A DNA stretch of 64,000 bases, from assembly GCF_024611995.1 (NCBI RefSeq), contig NZ_CP102509.1, positions 7,192,001 to 7,256,000 of the forward strand. Reading direction: 5' to 3'. This DNA comes from Streptomyces sp. NBC_00162. Lineage in GTDB: Bacteria; Actinomycetota; Actinomycetes; Streptomycetales; Streptomycetaceae. The notes beneath the pieces are model-generated. The model searched no databases. It worked only from the letters and a program-made list of their open reading frames with translations, and was not told the DNA's origin. Made by a program: the position numbers and the translations under genes. Of the stretch, positions 25,823-32,803 are shown in pieces; position 1 is the stretch's first letter; each line of letters opens with the position of its first letter.

Positions 25823-25879
25823 TCAGCCCAGGAGCGTGCCCAGGTAGTTACGGTTCTTCTGCACCTTGATCTTCTTCAT
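25823..25879 (-). CDS. 18-residue peptide ORF, candidate precursor peptide
   Basis: Encodes MKKIKVQKNRNYLGTLLG and a TGA stop. CAGGAGG lies seven bases upstream of ATG 25879, one of the best ribosome-binding sites in the window, and the leader is unusually AT-rich (TGTAAAAAAATACAATTAACAGGAGG). A perfect hairpin follows. The N-terminal half is strongly basic (MKKIKVQK) like a leader, and the C-terminal half is NRNYLGTLLG with one Tyr and two Gly. It lies between an intact and a degenerate M29-like gene. I infer a ribosomal precursor or carrier peptide; a leader peptide for attenuation is the main alternative. I recognise no described family. Confidence 0.7.
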   Translation of the reverse strand: MKKIKVQKNRNYLGTLLG

Positions 25880-25945
25880 GACAGTCACCTCCTGTTAATT
25901 GTATTTTTTTACATTCACCCCGAACGGTCGGACGGTCGATAGCCG

Positions 25946-27013
25946 CTAGTCCGCGGTGACGACCCTCTCCACCGTGGGGTGGTCCGGGTGTCCGATCAGC
26001 GCCAGTCCATTACTCGTGAGGACGCGCGTGTCGGGCGAAATGATGTCCAGGTGGTATTGGGTGTACGGAGTGAGCCCGAGGCCGTAGTGGAGACAGCCTT
26101 CCGTGCCGCCGTACACCTCGTTCATGGCGTGGTTGCCGGGCAGGATGTCGAGGGAGGTGTTGAGGGCGTGGCCGATCTCCCACACGATCCGGTAGCGGGA
26201 GTCCACCGCGAACATCTGCTCCAGCATCGCCACGGCCGGCGCGGCTCCCGGGTCCAGCGCCTCCAGGCGCGTGATCCTGCCGTCCTCGACCTTGGCCTTG
26301 ATGGCGTGGTCACGCATCGCCCAGAGCTGGGAGTGGATGCGGGCCTGGTCGGTCCGGGAGAAGGACGGGGTGCCGTTGTGCAGGATCGGGTACCCGCGCA
26401 GTGTGATCTCGCCTTCCAGCGGCAGTTTCAGGGCCTCGTCGAACTCCCTGATCTCCACCGGCAGCACGCTGATCTCGCCGGACGGGACGATCTGCTGGTC
26501 GCCCCACTCGAGCGGACCGGCCTGCTGGTTCCACACCAGGCCGTCGCGGAGATGGTCGAGTACGGCCCGGGTGCCGTGCACGGGATCGGCGTACACCAGG
26601 TGGTCGGCCTCTTCGGCGAGCTCGAAGAACGTGTCGCAGAACGCCGCCTGGTCGACCGACGAGGTCCGCTCCATGACGCCGAGGAAGTGCCGGATCTCAT
26701 CGAGGGTGGTGGGCGTCGAGTTGCACGCCATGCCCATGATCTTCCGCTGCCCCACCAGATCGGGATCCGGAGATTCGAAGAACCGGTGGGGTGAGACCAC
26801 CAGAATGTGGGCGGGTTCCGGTATCCGCTTTTCGAGGAGGTCCTCGAAACGGTCGCCGGCTCCCATCGGGATCGTCAGGTAGTCCTTGTACGCAGCGGAT
26901 TCGACGATCTCGAACTGATCGGCCAACTCGGGGTTCGTGACCAGACAGAAGGTACTTCCGGTGGCCTCGCCGAACTGGCTGAAGCGCCCGGGATCGATGG
27001 ATATCTGTGTCAT
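25946..27013 (-). CDS. M29-like metalloenzyme (aminopeptidase T / NicX-like fold)
   Basis: 355 residues. The C-terminal half carries the M29 ligand set: Glu180 (IVPSGE), Glu279 (RIVWEIG), His309 (GCLHYGLGL), His321 and Asp323 (YHLDII). M29 aminopeptidases use two metals; the related 2,5-dihydroxypyridine dioxygenase NicX uses a His-His-Asp iron site in the same fold, so either peptide hydrolysis or ring-opening oxygenation is possible. ATG 27013 follows GGGAG. First gene of the peptide-associated operon, 67 bases before the 18-codon ORF; a GGGAC-N4-GTCC palindrome lies 85 bases upstream of its start. Confidence 0.8.
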   Translation of the reverse strand: MTQISIDPGRFSQFGEATGSTFCLVTNPELADQFEIVESAAYKDYLTIPMGAGDRFEDLLEKRIPEPAHILVVSPHRFFESPDPDLVGQRKIMGMACNSTPTTLDEIRHFLGVMERTSSVDQAAFCDTFFELAEEADHLVYADPVHGTRAVLDHLRDGLVWNQQAGPLEWGDQQIVPSGEISVLPVEIREFDEALKLPLEGEITLRGYPILHNGTPSFSRTDQARIHSQLWAMRDHAIKAKVEDGRITRLEALDPGAAPAVAMLEQMFAVDSRYRIVWEIGHALNTSLDILPGNHAMNEVYGGTEGCLHYGLGLTPYTQYHLDIISPDTRVLTSNGLALIGHPDHPTVERVVTAD

Positions 27014-27087
27014 GATCACTCCCGTCATGGCCTGTGCCACTTGCCCTCGCCGTGGTCACTACTTTGGCTTCCGGGAGCTACCGCGCG

Positions 27088-28368
27088 CTATAGGACCATT
27101 GTCCCTGGGAACTTTGCCGGCGAGGCATTCTCGGCCCGGCCGTTTCCGTCATCGCACATCGCTTGCCGGTACAGCGCCGACAGTGCGCCGTCGATGGGGT
27201 GGGGCTGCGGATTACCCGAGGAGTCCGGCCCGTTCCACCTCTGGAGGTTGACCGCGACGGACATCTGTCGCTTGCCGTCGGCCCGGGTCAGGGACAGCGT
27301 TCCGGCCCCCCAGGCGGAGCCGTCGTGGCCCCAGAAGGTGCCGCAGCCCCGGATCTCGACCCTGTGCAGACCGAGGCCGTACTGGACCGTCGATCCGTCC
27401 AGGGCGCGGACCGGGAGCGTGCGCTGCATCTGCGCCAGCGACGACCGGTTGACGATCCCGCCGTCGAGCAGCCTGGCGTAGAAGCGGTTGAGATCCTCCA
27501 TGGTCGATACGAGAGCGGCCCCCGTCCCCGTCCAGGACGCGTTGTAGACGCTGTAGTCGCGCGGCGGGTCGATCACGCCCCACAACGCCTCGTACATCCG
27601 CGAGTGCGGTCCCTCGATACGCGGTCCGGCCGGAAACCCGGTGTGCCGGAGCCCGGCGCGCTCGATGACGTTCCGGGTGATGTACTCCTCGGCCGGGGTG
27701 CCGGTCACCTGCTCCAGGAGTTGGCCGAGGAGCAGGTAGTTGGTGTTGGAGTACACCCCCGTGGGGGCTCCGGGCTCGCCGGCGGGAGGCGCCGCGAGCC
27801 CCAGCTCTATCAGCTCGGCCGGCCGGAACTGCCTGAACCGGTTGTCGTCCAGGCTCTTGGACGAGACGTCCGGCAGGGAAGGGAACCCCTGGATGGACGG
27901 GAACGCGTAGGGGATGTAATCGGGGATGCCGCTGGTGTGGTTGAGCAGCATCCGCACCGTGATCTTCCTGCCGCGCTCTCCGGGCACCAGCTGCGGCAGA
28001 TAGCCGCCGATCGGCGCGTCGAGCCGGATCCGGCCCTGCTCGACCTGCTGCATGACGGCGGCGGCGGTGAAGGTCTTGGTGACGCTGCCGACGCGGTGGC
28101 GCATGTCGGGCCTGACGGGACGGCCGGTTCCGACATCGGCGACGCCGGAGGCGCCGCGCCAGGTCAGGCCGGCATCGCGCACCTCGGCGTACACCCCCGG
28201 TATCCCCGCGCTGTGGACACCGTCCATGGCGGACTGCAGCTCCGCGGGATCGAAGCCGGACGACGGGCTCGGGCTGCCGGTCCGGTCGGGTGCGGGGGCC
28301 GCCGCCACCATGCCCGTACAGGCAACCAGCGCGGCCACGCCTCCGCACAACACCATTCGGATCTTCAA
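27088..28368 (-). CDS. Secreted serine hydrolase (class C beta-lactamase / D-Ala-D-Ala carboxypeptidase fold)
   Basis: About 426 residues with a signal peptide (LKIRMVLCGGVAALVACTGMVAAAPA). Active-site motifs: SVTKT (SxxK), YSNTN (YxN) and HDGSAWG (in place of KTG, as in esterase/DD-peptidase members). Likely a cell-wall DD-peptidase or an esterase outside the cell. TTG 28368 (AAAGGA eight bases upstream) gives the best signal peptide; ATG 28356 is the alternative. It lies just upstream of the M29-like gene on the same strand, so it may be read through into that operon. Confidence 0.88.
   Translation of the reverse strand: MKIRMVLCGGVAALVACTGMVAAAPAPDRTGSPSPSSGFDPAELQSAMDGVHSAGIPGVYAEVRDAGLTWRGASGVADVGTGRPVRPDMRHRVGSVTKTFTAAAVMQQVEQGRIRLDAPIGGYLPQLVPGERGRKITVRMLLNHTSGIPDYIPYAFPSIQGFPSLPDVSSKSLDDNRFRQFRPAELIELGLAAPPAGEPGAPTGVYSNTNYLLLGQLLEQVTGTPAEEYITRNVIERAGLRHTGFPAGPRIEGPHSRMYEALWGVIDPPRDYSVYNASWTGTGAALVSTMEDLNRFYARLLDGGIVNRSSLAQMQRTLPVRALDGSTVQYGLGLHRVEIRGCGTFWGHDGSAWGAGTLSLTRADGKRQMSVAVNLQRWNGPDSSGNPQPHPIDGALSALYRQAMCDDGNGRAENASPAKFPGTMVL
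27089..27106 (-). promoter_or_regulatory. Second LuxR/NarL-type palindrome, upstream of the M29-like gene
   Basis: Minus strand reads AGGGAC-AATG-GTCCTATA, sharing the GGGAC-N4-GTCCTAT core and flank with the site at 19179-19197. It overlaps the last codons of the serine hydrolase gene. A weak -10 candidate (CAAAGT, 27066-27061) follows about 32 bases after the palindrome centre, nearly the same geometry as at the first site. It is a candidate operator for the orphan LuxR regulator. Confidence 0.5.
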
Positions 28369-28436
28369 GACATCCGTCCTTTCGCGATCAATGTGGGCAA
28401 CGGGGCACTCTCCCCGTGCTGTTCGGCAGACACGAC

Positions 28437-29330
28437 CTAGGCCAGCGCGCGGCGCAGGGCTGCGGTGAGGTCGGCGATCTGGCGTTGCGACACCTCGGCG
28501 GAGAGGATCGCCTGCGACCCGTGGAACGTGCCGGGCCACTGGTGCAGGTCGACCGACACGCCCGCCTGCAGCAGGCGCAGCGCGTAGGCGATGTCCTCGT
28601 CACGGTTGGGGCAGAGCTCCGCGGTGGCGATGTACGCCGGGGGCAGGCCGGACAGGTCGGCGGCCCGCGCGGGGGCGGCGTACGGCGTGGCGGGCTGGGA
28701 GCCCAGGTAGTGCCGCCATGCTGCGGCGACCTTGTCGCGGTTCATCCAGGGCACGTCGGTGAACTCCCGGCGCGACCACGTCTGTTCCCGGTCGTCGAGT
28801 CCGGGCTCGTTGAGCAGCTGGAAGCGGATCGGCGGCCCCTGATGGTCACGCGCCCGCAACGCCACCGCGGCCGCGAGCCCCCCGCCGGCGCTGTGACCGC
28901 CGACCGCGATCCGCTCCGGGTCGACGCCGAGTTCGGCCGCGTGCTCGGCGGTCCAGGTCAGTACGGCGTAGGCGTCGTCCAGGGCGGCCGGGAACCGGTG
29001 CTCGGGCGCCAGGCGGTAGTCGACCGAGATCACCACCGCCCCGGCGAGGTCCGCGAGCCGTGCGGCCCACGGATGCTCGCTGTCCAGGCCGCCGAAGACG
29101 CCTCCGCCGCCGTGCAGCCAGACGAGGGCGCCCTGTGCCCGGTGCGGGCGGTAGATCCGCACCGCCACGTCCGGATCGGCGGGAACGGTGCGGTCCTCGA
29201 CCTCCATGTTCGAGGTGTCCGGTGCCGGCGCCCCGGCGGCACGCTCGGCGAAGTCCTTGCGCGAGGCGACCGGGTCGTCCATGTCGAGGTCAGGCAGGAA
29301 CGGTACGAATGCTTCGAGTTCGGGATCCAT
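28437..29330 (-). CDS. Alpha/beta hydrolase, hormone-sensitive-lipase family
   Basis: 297 residues. Oxyanion motif WLHGGGGVFGG, nucleophile elbow GGHSAGGGL, and a C-terminal His in WPGTFHGSQ complete the triad with an Asp before it. It is a cytoplasmic esterase/acetyl hydrolase. ATG 29330 follows GAGGA at 8 bases; GTG 29354 is an alternative. It is divergent from the PucR-like regulator gene, which probably controls it. Confidence 0.88.
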   Translation of the reverse strand: MDPELEAFVPFLPDLDMDDPVASRKDFAERAAGAPAPDTSNMEVEDRTVPADPDVAVRIYRPHRAQGALVWLHGGGGVFGGLDSEHPWAARLADLAGAVVISVDYRLAPEHRFPAALDDAYAVLTWTAEHAAELGVDPERIAVGGHSAGGGLAAAVALRARDHQGPPIRFQLLNEPGLDDREQTWSRREFTDVPWMNRDKVAAAWRHYLGSQPATPYAAPARAADLSGLPPAYIATAELCPNRDEDIAYALRLLQAGVSVDLHQWPGTFHGSQAILSAEVSQRQIADLTAALRRALA

Positions 29331-29438
29331 GACGACCATCCTCACGGTCGTCACCCACGGGGGTCATCCGCCGTCCGTCGCGCATCCCGCCCCGATCACG
29401 CACCGATCGGCGCACCCCTGCCCTCCTATCCTTCTGCC

Positions 29439-30473
29439 ATGCAGGCACTGGCTTTACGGCTGTCGGGACTGGATCCGTACGTGGACGGCGCGATCCGCAT
29501 CATCGCCTTCTACGACACGCTGATGCGCCGGCGGGTGGACCTCCCGGCGCTCGCCCGGGCCTCGGCGGGCCTGGCCGAGTGCGTGGCCGGGATCCGGCTC
29601 CACGGCACCGGGCGGGCGATCCGGATCTCGCCCGATGGCAAGGAGGCGTCCGCACCGCCGGCATCCGCGTCCACCACCGTGCCGGTCACCCTCGACGAGG
29701 AGGAGATCGGCACGGCGTGGCTGGAGCGCCCCGGAGCGCCCGGCCCGCTCGACGAGGTCCTCCTCGACCGGCTCGCCATCGCCGCCGCGGCCGTCGCCGA
29801 GCGGTACGGCCCGGCCCGCACCACCATGGCCGACCCCGCCCTCGTCGAACTGGCGATCAGCGCCGACAGCGACGAGGCGGCCCGCGCCCGGGCGCTGCGG
29901 CTCCTCGGTTTCGCTGCCGACCCGCCGGTCCACGTCGTCGCCGTACGGTCGCGGCTTGCGCTGGACCGGATCGGCGGCCTGGTGTGCCCGGCCCGCCAGG
30001 TGAAGGCGGCGCCGCTCGGCGACGTGGGCGTCATCCTGGCCACCACCGTGGACCCGGCCCGCTTTCCGGCCGGCGTACGCGCGGGCATCAGCACCGCCGG
30101 ACGCCTTGACCGGGCCTGGCGGGAAGCCCGCACCGCCCTCCGCTTCACGACCCCGCGTGAACCCGTCATCCCCTACGCCGGCCTGGGCGCGCTGGCGCTC
30201 CTGGCCGAGATACCCCAGGACGTCTCGCGCGACAACGCCGACGTGGCCGCCATCGCCCGCATCGCAGGCAGCCCGGAGGATCTTCAGACGCTGGACACCT
30301 ACTGCGCCACCGGCTCCCTGCGCCGGGCAGCCGACCTCCTCCACCTGCACCACAGCAGCATCGCCCGCCGACTGGAACAGATCGCGAAGACCCTGGGCAT
30401 CGAGCTCACCGAACCCGGCGGGCTGACACGGGCCAGGATCGCCCTCACCGCATGGCGGCTGCTCGACGACTGA
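29439..30473 (+). CDS. PucR-type regulator (C-terminal HTH)
   Basis: 344 residues. The C-terminal segment LDTYCATGSLRRAADLLHLHHSSIARRLEQIAKTLGIEL is the PucR HTH (HTH_30), preceded by a GGDEF-related regulatory region (VGVILATTVDPARFPAGVRAGIS). Codon 6 is TTA (29454-29456), so expression should be bldA-dependent. The 108-base divergent gap to the esterase gene probably contains both promoters. Confidence 0.85.
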   Translation: MQALALRLSGLDPYVDGAIRIIAFYDTLMRRRVDLPALARASAGLAECVAGIRLHGTGRAIRISPDGKEASAPPASASTTVPVTLDEEEIGTAWLERPGAPGPLDEVLLDRLAIAAAAVAERYGPARTTMADPALVELAISADSDEAARARALRLLGFAADPPVHVVAVRSRLALDRIGGLVCPARQVKAAPLGDVGVILATTVDPARFPAGVRAGISTAGRLDRAWREARTALRFTTPREPVIPYAGLGALALLAEIPQDVSRDNADVAAIARIAGSPEDLQTLDTYCATGSLRRAADLLHLHHSSIARRLEQIAKTLGIELTEPGGLTRARIALTAWRLLDD

Positions 30474-30755
30474 GGAAGACCCTCCCGCACCGCTCCTGAC
30501 GGCTGCGGATGCGCGCGCACGCGACTTTTACCTGGTGTTTTGTGGTGCGTCAAGTCCCGACTTTCCGGAACATGACCCGGGTGTGCCCGGCGGGGCTTAC
30601 TTATGGAGCGGGAAGGAAGCCTCACCGGAAACGGAACGAGGCAACAGGGCAGAGACGGAAGACCTCCTCCCGGAGGGTTTCTCCTCTCCCCGATATCACC
30701 GCACCGTCCCGAATCCCCGGGGCACCTCAATATTCGTCATAGCTAGGAGAAAATC
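30474..30755 (+). other. Leader region of the Gly-rich protein locus
   Basis: 282 bases without a convincing gene. It is less GC-rich than its surroundings around 30525-30560 and purine-rich at 30610-30670. AGGAG stands at the end before ATG 30756. A promoter and a long 5' leader are likely; I could not match a known riboswitch. Confidence 0.35.
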
Positions 30756-31319
30756 ATGAACCGCAAGATTCGTATCGCGTCGCTGGCCGCTTCCATCGCT
30801 TTCATCGGTGGAGGGATCGCCCTTCCGGCCTCCGTGGCAACTGCGGCTCCGATGCCCGGACACGTGGCCACGGCCCTGCCGAGTGACGGTGGCGCCGGAG
30901 GAAAGGGTGGCAAGGGCGGCAGCGGCGGCCTCGTCGGAGGCGGCGGCGGTTCCGGCGGCGCCGGCGGTGGCAGCGTCCTCGGCACCGGCGGCAAGGGTGG
31001 CGGCGGTGGCGCCGGTGGCGACGGGGTCCTCGTCGGCGGTGGCGGCGGCGGTGGCGGCGGTGGCGGCGAAGGCCGTATCGGTGGCGCCGGCGGCGACGGC
31101 GGCAAGGGCGGCACCGGAATCCTCGAGGGCGGCGAGGGCGGCGGCGGCGGCGGGGGCGGCGACGGGACGCTGTTCGGTGGCAAGGGCGGCAACGGCGGCG
31201 ACGGCGGCTTCAGCATCTTCAAGGGCGGCAAGGGCGGCGACGCCGGTGACGGTGGCTTCGGCGGCCTGATCGGTGGCCTCGGCGGGAACGCCGGCAACGG
31301 TGGCGGCTCCATCTTCTGA
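30756..31319 (+). CDS. Secreted glycine-rich repeat protein
   Basis: 187 residues: a Sec signal peptide (MNRKIRIASLAASIAF, cleavage near ATAAP) followed by about 145 residues that are mostly Gly in GGxGG/GGKGG/GGDGG units spaced by short hydrophobic insertions (GLVGG, GVLVGG, GILEGG, GTLFGG, FSIFKGG, GLIGG). It resembles PGRS-like and structural Gly-rich wall proteins in composition. No cysteine and no sorting signal are present. Probably a cell-surface or extracellular matrix component. AGGAG precedes the ATG. First of three adjacent secreted Gly-rich genes. Confidence 0.85.
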   Translation: MNRKIRIASLAASIAFIGGGIALPASVATAAPMPGHVATALPSDGGAGGKGGKGGSGGLVGGGGGSGGAGGGSVLGTGGKGGGGGAGGDGVLVGGGGGGGGGGGEGRIGGAGGDGGKGGTGILEGGEGGGGGGGGDGTLFGGKGGNGGDGGFSIFKGGKGGDAGDGGFGGLIGGLGGNAGNGGGSIF

Positions 31320-31337
31320 CAGGCGCCTCGGTCCGAC

Positions 31338-31366
31338 GGGGTGGAGGCCTTCACGGCCTCCACCCC
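31338..31366 (+). terminator. Hairpin after first Gly-rich gene
   Basis: GGGGTGGAGGCC pairs perfectly with GGCCTCCACCCC across a 5-base loop (TTCAC), 18 bases after the stop codon. It is a likely terminator or stabiliser. Confidence 0.75.
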
Positions 31367-31425
31367 CACCCCCCACCCCTTTCTCACCCCCCACCCCTCT
31401 CGACGACGGCAACGGAGAAACCCCC

Positions 31426-31902
31426 ATGTTCACGATTTCCTGGCAGCGTCCGCTCATCCTGGCGGCGGCCTCCCTGGCCCTCGTCACCGGTACGGCCTGT
31501 GCCGCGCAAGCGTCGCAGTCCCACACCCCGACCGGCGCCAGCTCTTCGGCCGTCGCCGACCACCCGGAACCCTGCTTCAAGCTCGGCAAGGGTGGAGAGG
31601 GCGGCAAGGGTGGAGAGGGTGGCAAGGGCGGTAAGCCCGGTAAGCCGGGCGAGCCCGGCCAGCCCGGCCGCGCAGGATGCCTCCGCTTCAGTGACCTGCC
31701 CGACAAGGACAAGTCGGAGCTGTCGGTGGTCGACAAGGTGCAGATCGTGCTGATCCTGATGGCCGACGACTCGGACGAGATGAAGGAGAAGATCGCCGAC
31801 AAGTACAAGATCTCCGAGAGCCAGATCGACACCTGGAAGGAGCAGTACAAGGAAGGTGACTGGTTCGCCCTGATGGGAGGTGACTCCCCCTTCTCCCAGT
31901 GA
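31426..31902 (+). CDS. Secreted protein with collagen-like stretch and transposase-like helix-turn-helix
   Basis: 158 residues. Signal peptide (PLILAAASLALVTGTACA), then Cys, a collagen-like Gly repeat (GGEGGKGGEGGKGGKPGKPGEPGQPG region at about 55-80), a second Cys, and a charged helical C-terminus. That C-terminus (KVQIVLILMADDSDEMKEK through YKISESQIDTWKEQYKEGDW) looks like the homeodomain-like HTH of IS3/helix-turn-helix transposase OrfA proteins. An exported protein with this fold is unexpected. Function unknown; perhaps the helical part mediates oligomerisation. GGAGA precedes ATG 31426. Confidence 0.75.
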   Translation: MFTISWQRPLILAAASLALVTGTACAAQASQSHTPTGASSSAVADHPEPCFKLGKGGEGGKGGEGGKGGKPGKPGEPGQPGRAGCLRFSDLPDKDKSELSVVDKVQIVLILMADDSDEMKEKIADKYKISESQIDTWKEQYKEGDWFALMGGDSPFSQ

Positions 31903-31930
31903 GAACCAGTGCGGGAAAACCGGGGCGGAA

Positions 31931-31962
31931 GGGCTCCCCGGCCCAAATGGGCCGGGGAGCCC
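31931..31962 (+). terminator. Strong hairpin terminator after second Gly-rich gene
   Basis: GGGCTCCCCGGCCC and GGGCCGGGGAGCCC form a perfect 14-bp stem with loop AAAT, followed by GCTTCTTT. It is a convincing intrinsic terminator. Confidence 0.88.
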
Positions 31963-32018
31963 GCTTCTTTCCGGTACCGGAATGACCTACGAACCCATTT
32001 CTTGGCAAGGAGAATCTC

Positions 32019-32615
32019 ATGCGAGTGCGCTCTTGGAAGTTTCGTCTCGGTATTGCCATCTCGTCGACCCTGATCGGTGCCGGTGCCATGGCGCCCGCCG
32101 CCTCAGCGGCTCCGGCAGCCCCGGCCGCCCAGGTCTCCGCGGTCCAGCAGCACGGCCTCGCCCTCGGCAGCGGTGACAGCGGGCAGGGCGGGAACCGGAT
32201 CGGCGCCGGCAAGGTGCTCGGCAAGCTCAAAGCCGGCAGCGGCAGCGTCAAGGTGGGCAACGGCACCGTCCGCGTCGGTGACAGGGTGTGCGCGGGCAAG
32301 TGCGACGGGTCGGTCAACGGCACCAACGGAACCAAGGGCGGGGTCTGTGTCGGGCAGTGCAACGGCAGCGCCAACGGGGGCAACGGCACTACCGGCCCCG
32401 TGGGCGGCAACGGCACGAACGGCGGCAGCGGCGGGGTCTGTGCCGGAGTGTGCAACGGCAGCTCCAACGGCGGCAACGGTGGCAACGGCGGGGCCGCGCC
32501 TCCCGGCGGTGACGGCGGTGACGGCGGCTTCGGCGGTGACGGCGGCATCTGCATCGGCATCGGCTGCCAGACCAGCGGTCAGGGCGGCCGCGGTGGCGAC
32601 GGCGGCGAAGGCTGA
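32019..32615 (+). CDS. Secreted Gly/Asn-rich protein with spaced cysteines
   Basis: 198 residues: signal peptide (WKFRLGIAISSTLIGAGAMAPAASA), then Gly/Asn/Ser-rich repeats with paired Cys in a recurring pattern (VCAGKCDGS, VCVGQCNGS, VCAGVCNGS, ICIGIGCQ), each about 25-30 residues apart. The CxGxC units may form local disulfides or bind metal; no known domain is recognised. AAGGAGA lies seven bases before ATG 32019. Third gene of the secreted Gly-rich set. Confidence 0.83.
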   Translation: MRVRSWKFRLGIAISSTLIGAGAMAPAASAAPAAPAAQVSAVQQHGLALGSGDSGQGGNRIGAGKVLGKLKAGSGSVKVGNGTVRVGDRVCAGKCDGSVNGTNGTKGGVCVGQCNGSANGGNGTTGPVGGNGTNGGSGGVCAGVCNGSSNGGNGGNGGAAPPGGDGGDGGFGGDGGICIGIGCQTSGQGGRGGDGGEG

Positions 32616-32619
32616 CCCC

Positions 32620-32663
32620 CACGGATCGGGCCCGCAGCCTCTCGGCTGCGGGCCCGATCCGTG
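32620..32663 (+). terminator. Perfect 20-bp hairpin terminator
   Basis: CACGGATCGGGCCCGCAGCC pairs perfectly with the sequence at 32644-32663 across a 4-base loop (TCTC), four bases after the stop codon. It is one of the strongest stems in the window. Confidence 0.88.
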
Positions 32664-32717
32664 CGCCGGGCACCGCACCCGCAGCAAGCAGGCCGGGCAC
32701 TCGTGCGGCCCGCTGGA

Positions 32718-32723
32718 TAGACT
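32718..32723 (+). promoter_or_regulatory. Candidate -10 box of the kinase gene
   Basis: TAGACT matches the Streptomyces housekeeping -10 pattern and lies 80 bases before the kinase start and 55 bases after the preceding terminator. No good -35 box is visible, so this is tentative. Confidence 0.35.
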
Positions 32724-32803
32724 TTCAGGTACGGAAGAGCGGCCTGTCGCGTCGACTGTCGTCCGGAGGCTGGTCACGGACTATCGAGGACGGGGTCCGT
32801 CTG

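Noticed and set aside
30474..30755. Possible riboswitch (for example cyclic-di-AMP type) before the Gly-rich gene
   Set aside because: The length and position would fit, but I could not find the conserved core elements by eye. It is reported only as an unassigned leader.
30890..31319. GC-rich tandem pattern that could look like a repeat array
   Set aside because: The periodicity comes from GGC/GGT glycine codons in one open frame with a signal peptide. There are no unique spacers, so it is neither CRISPR nor a mobile repeat.
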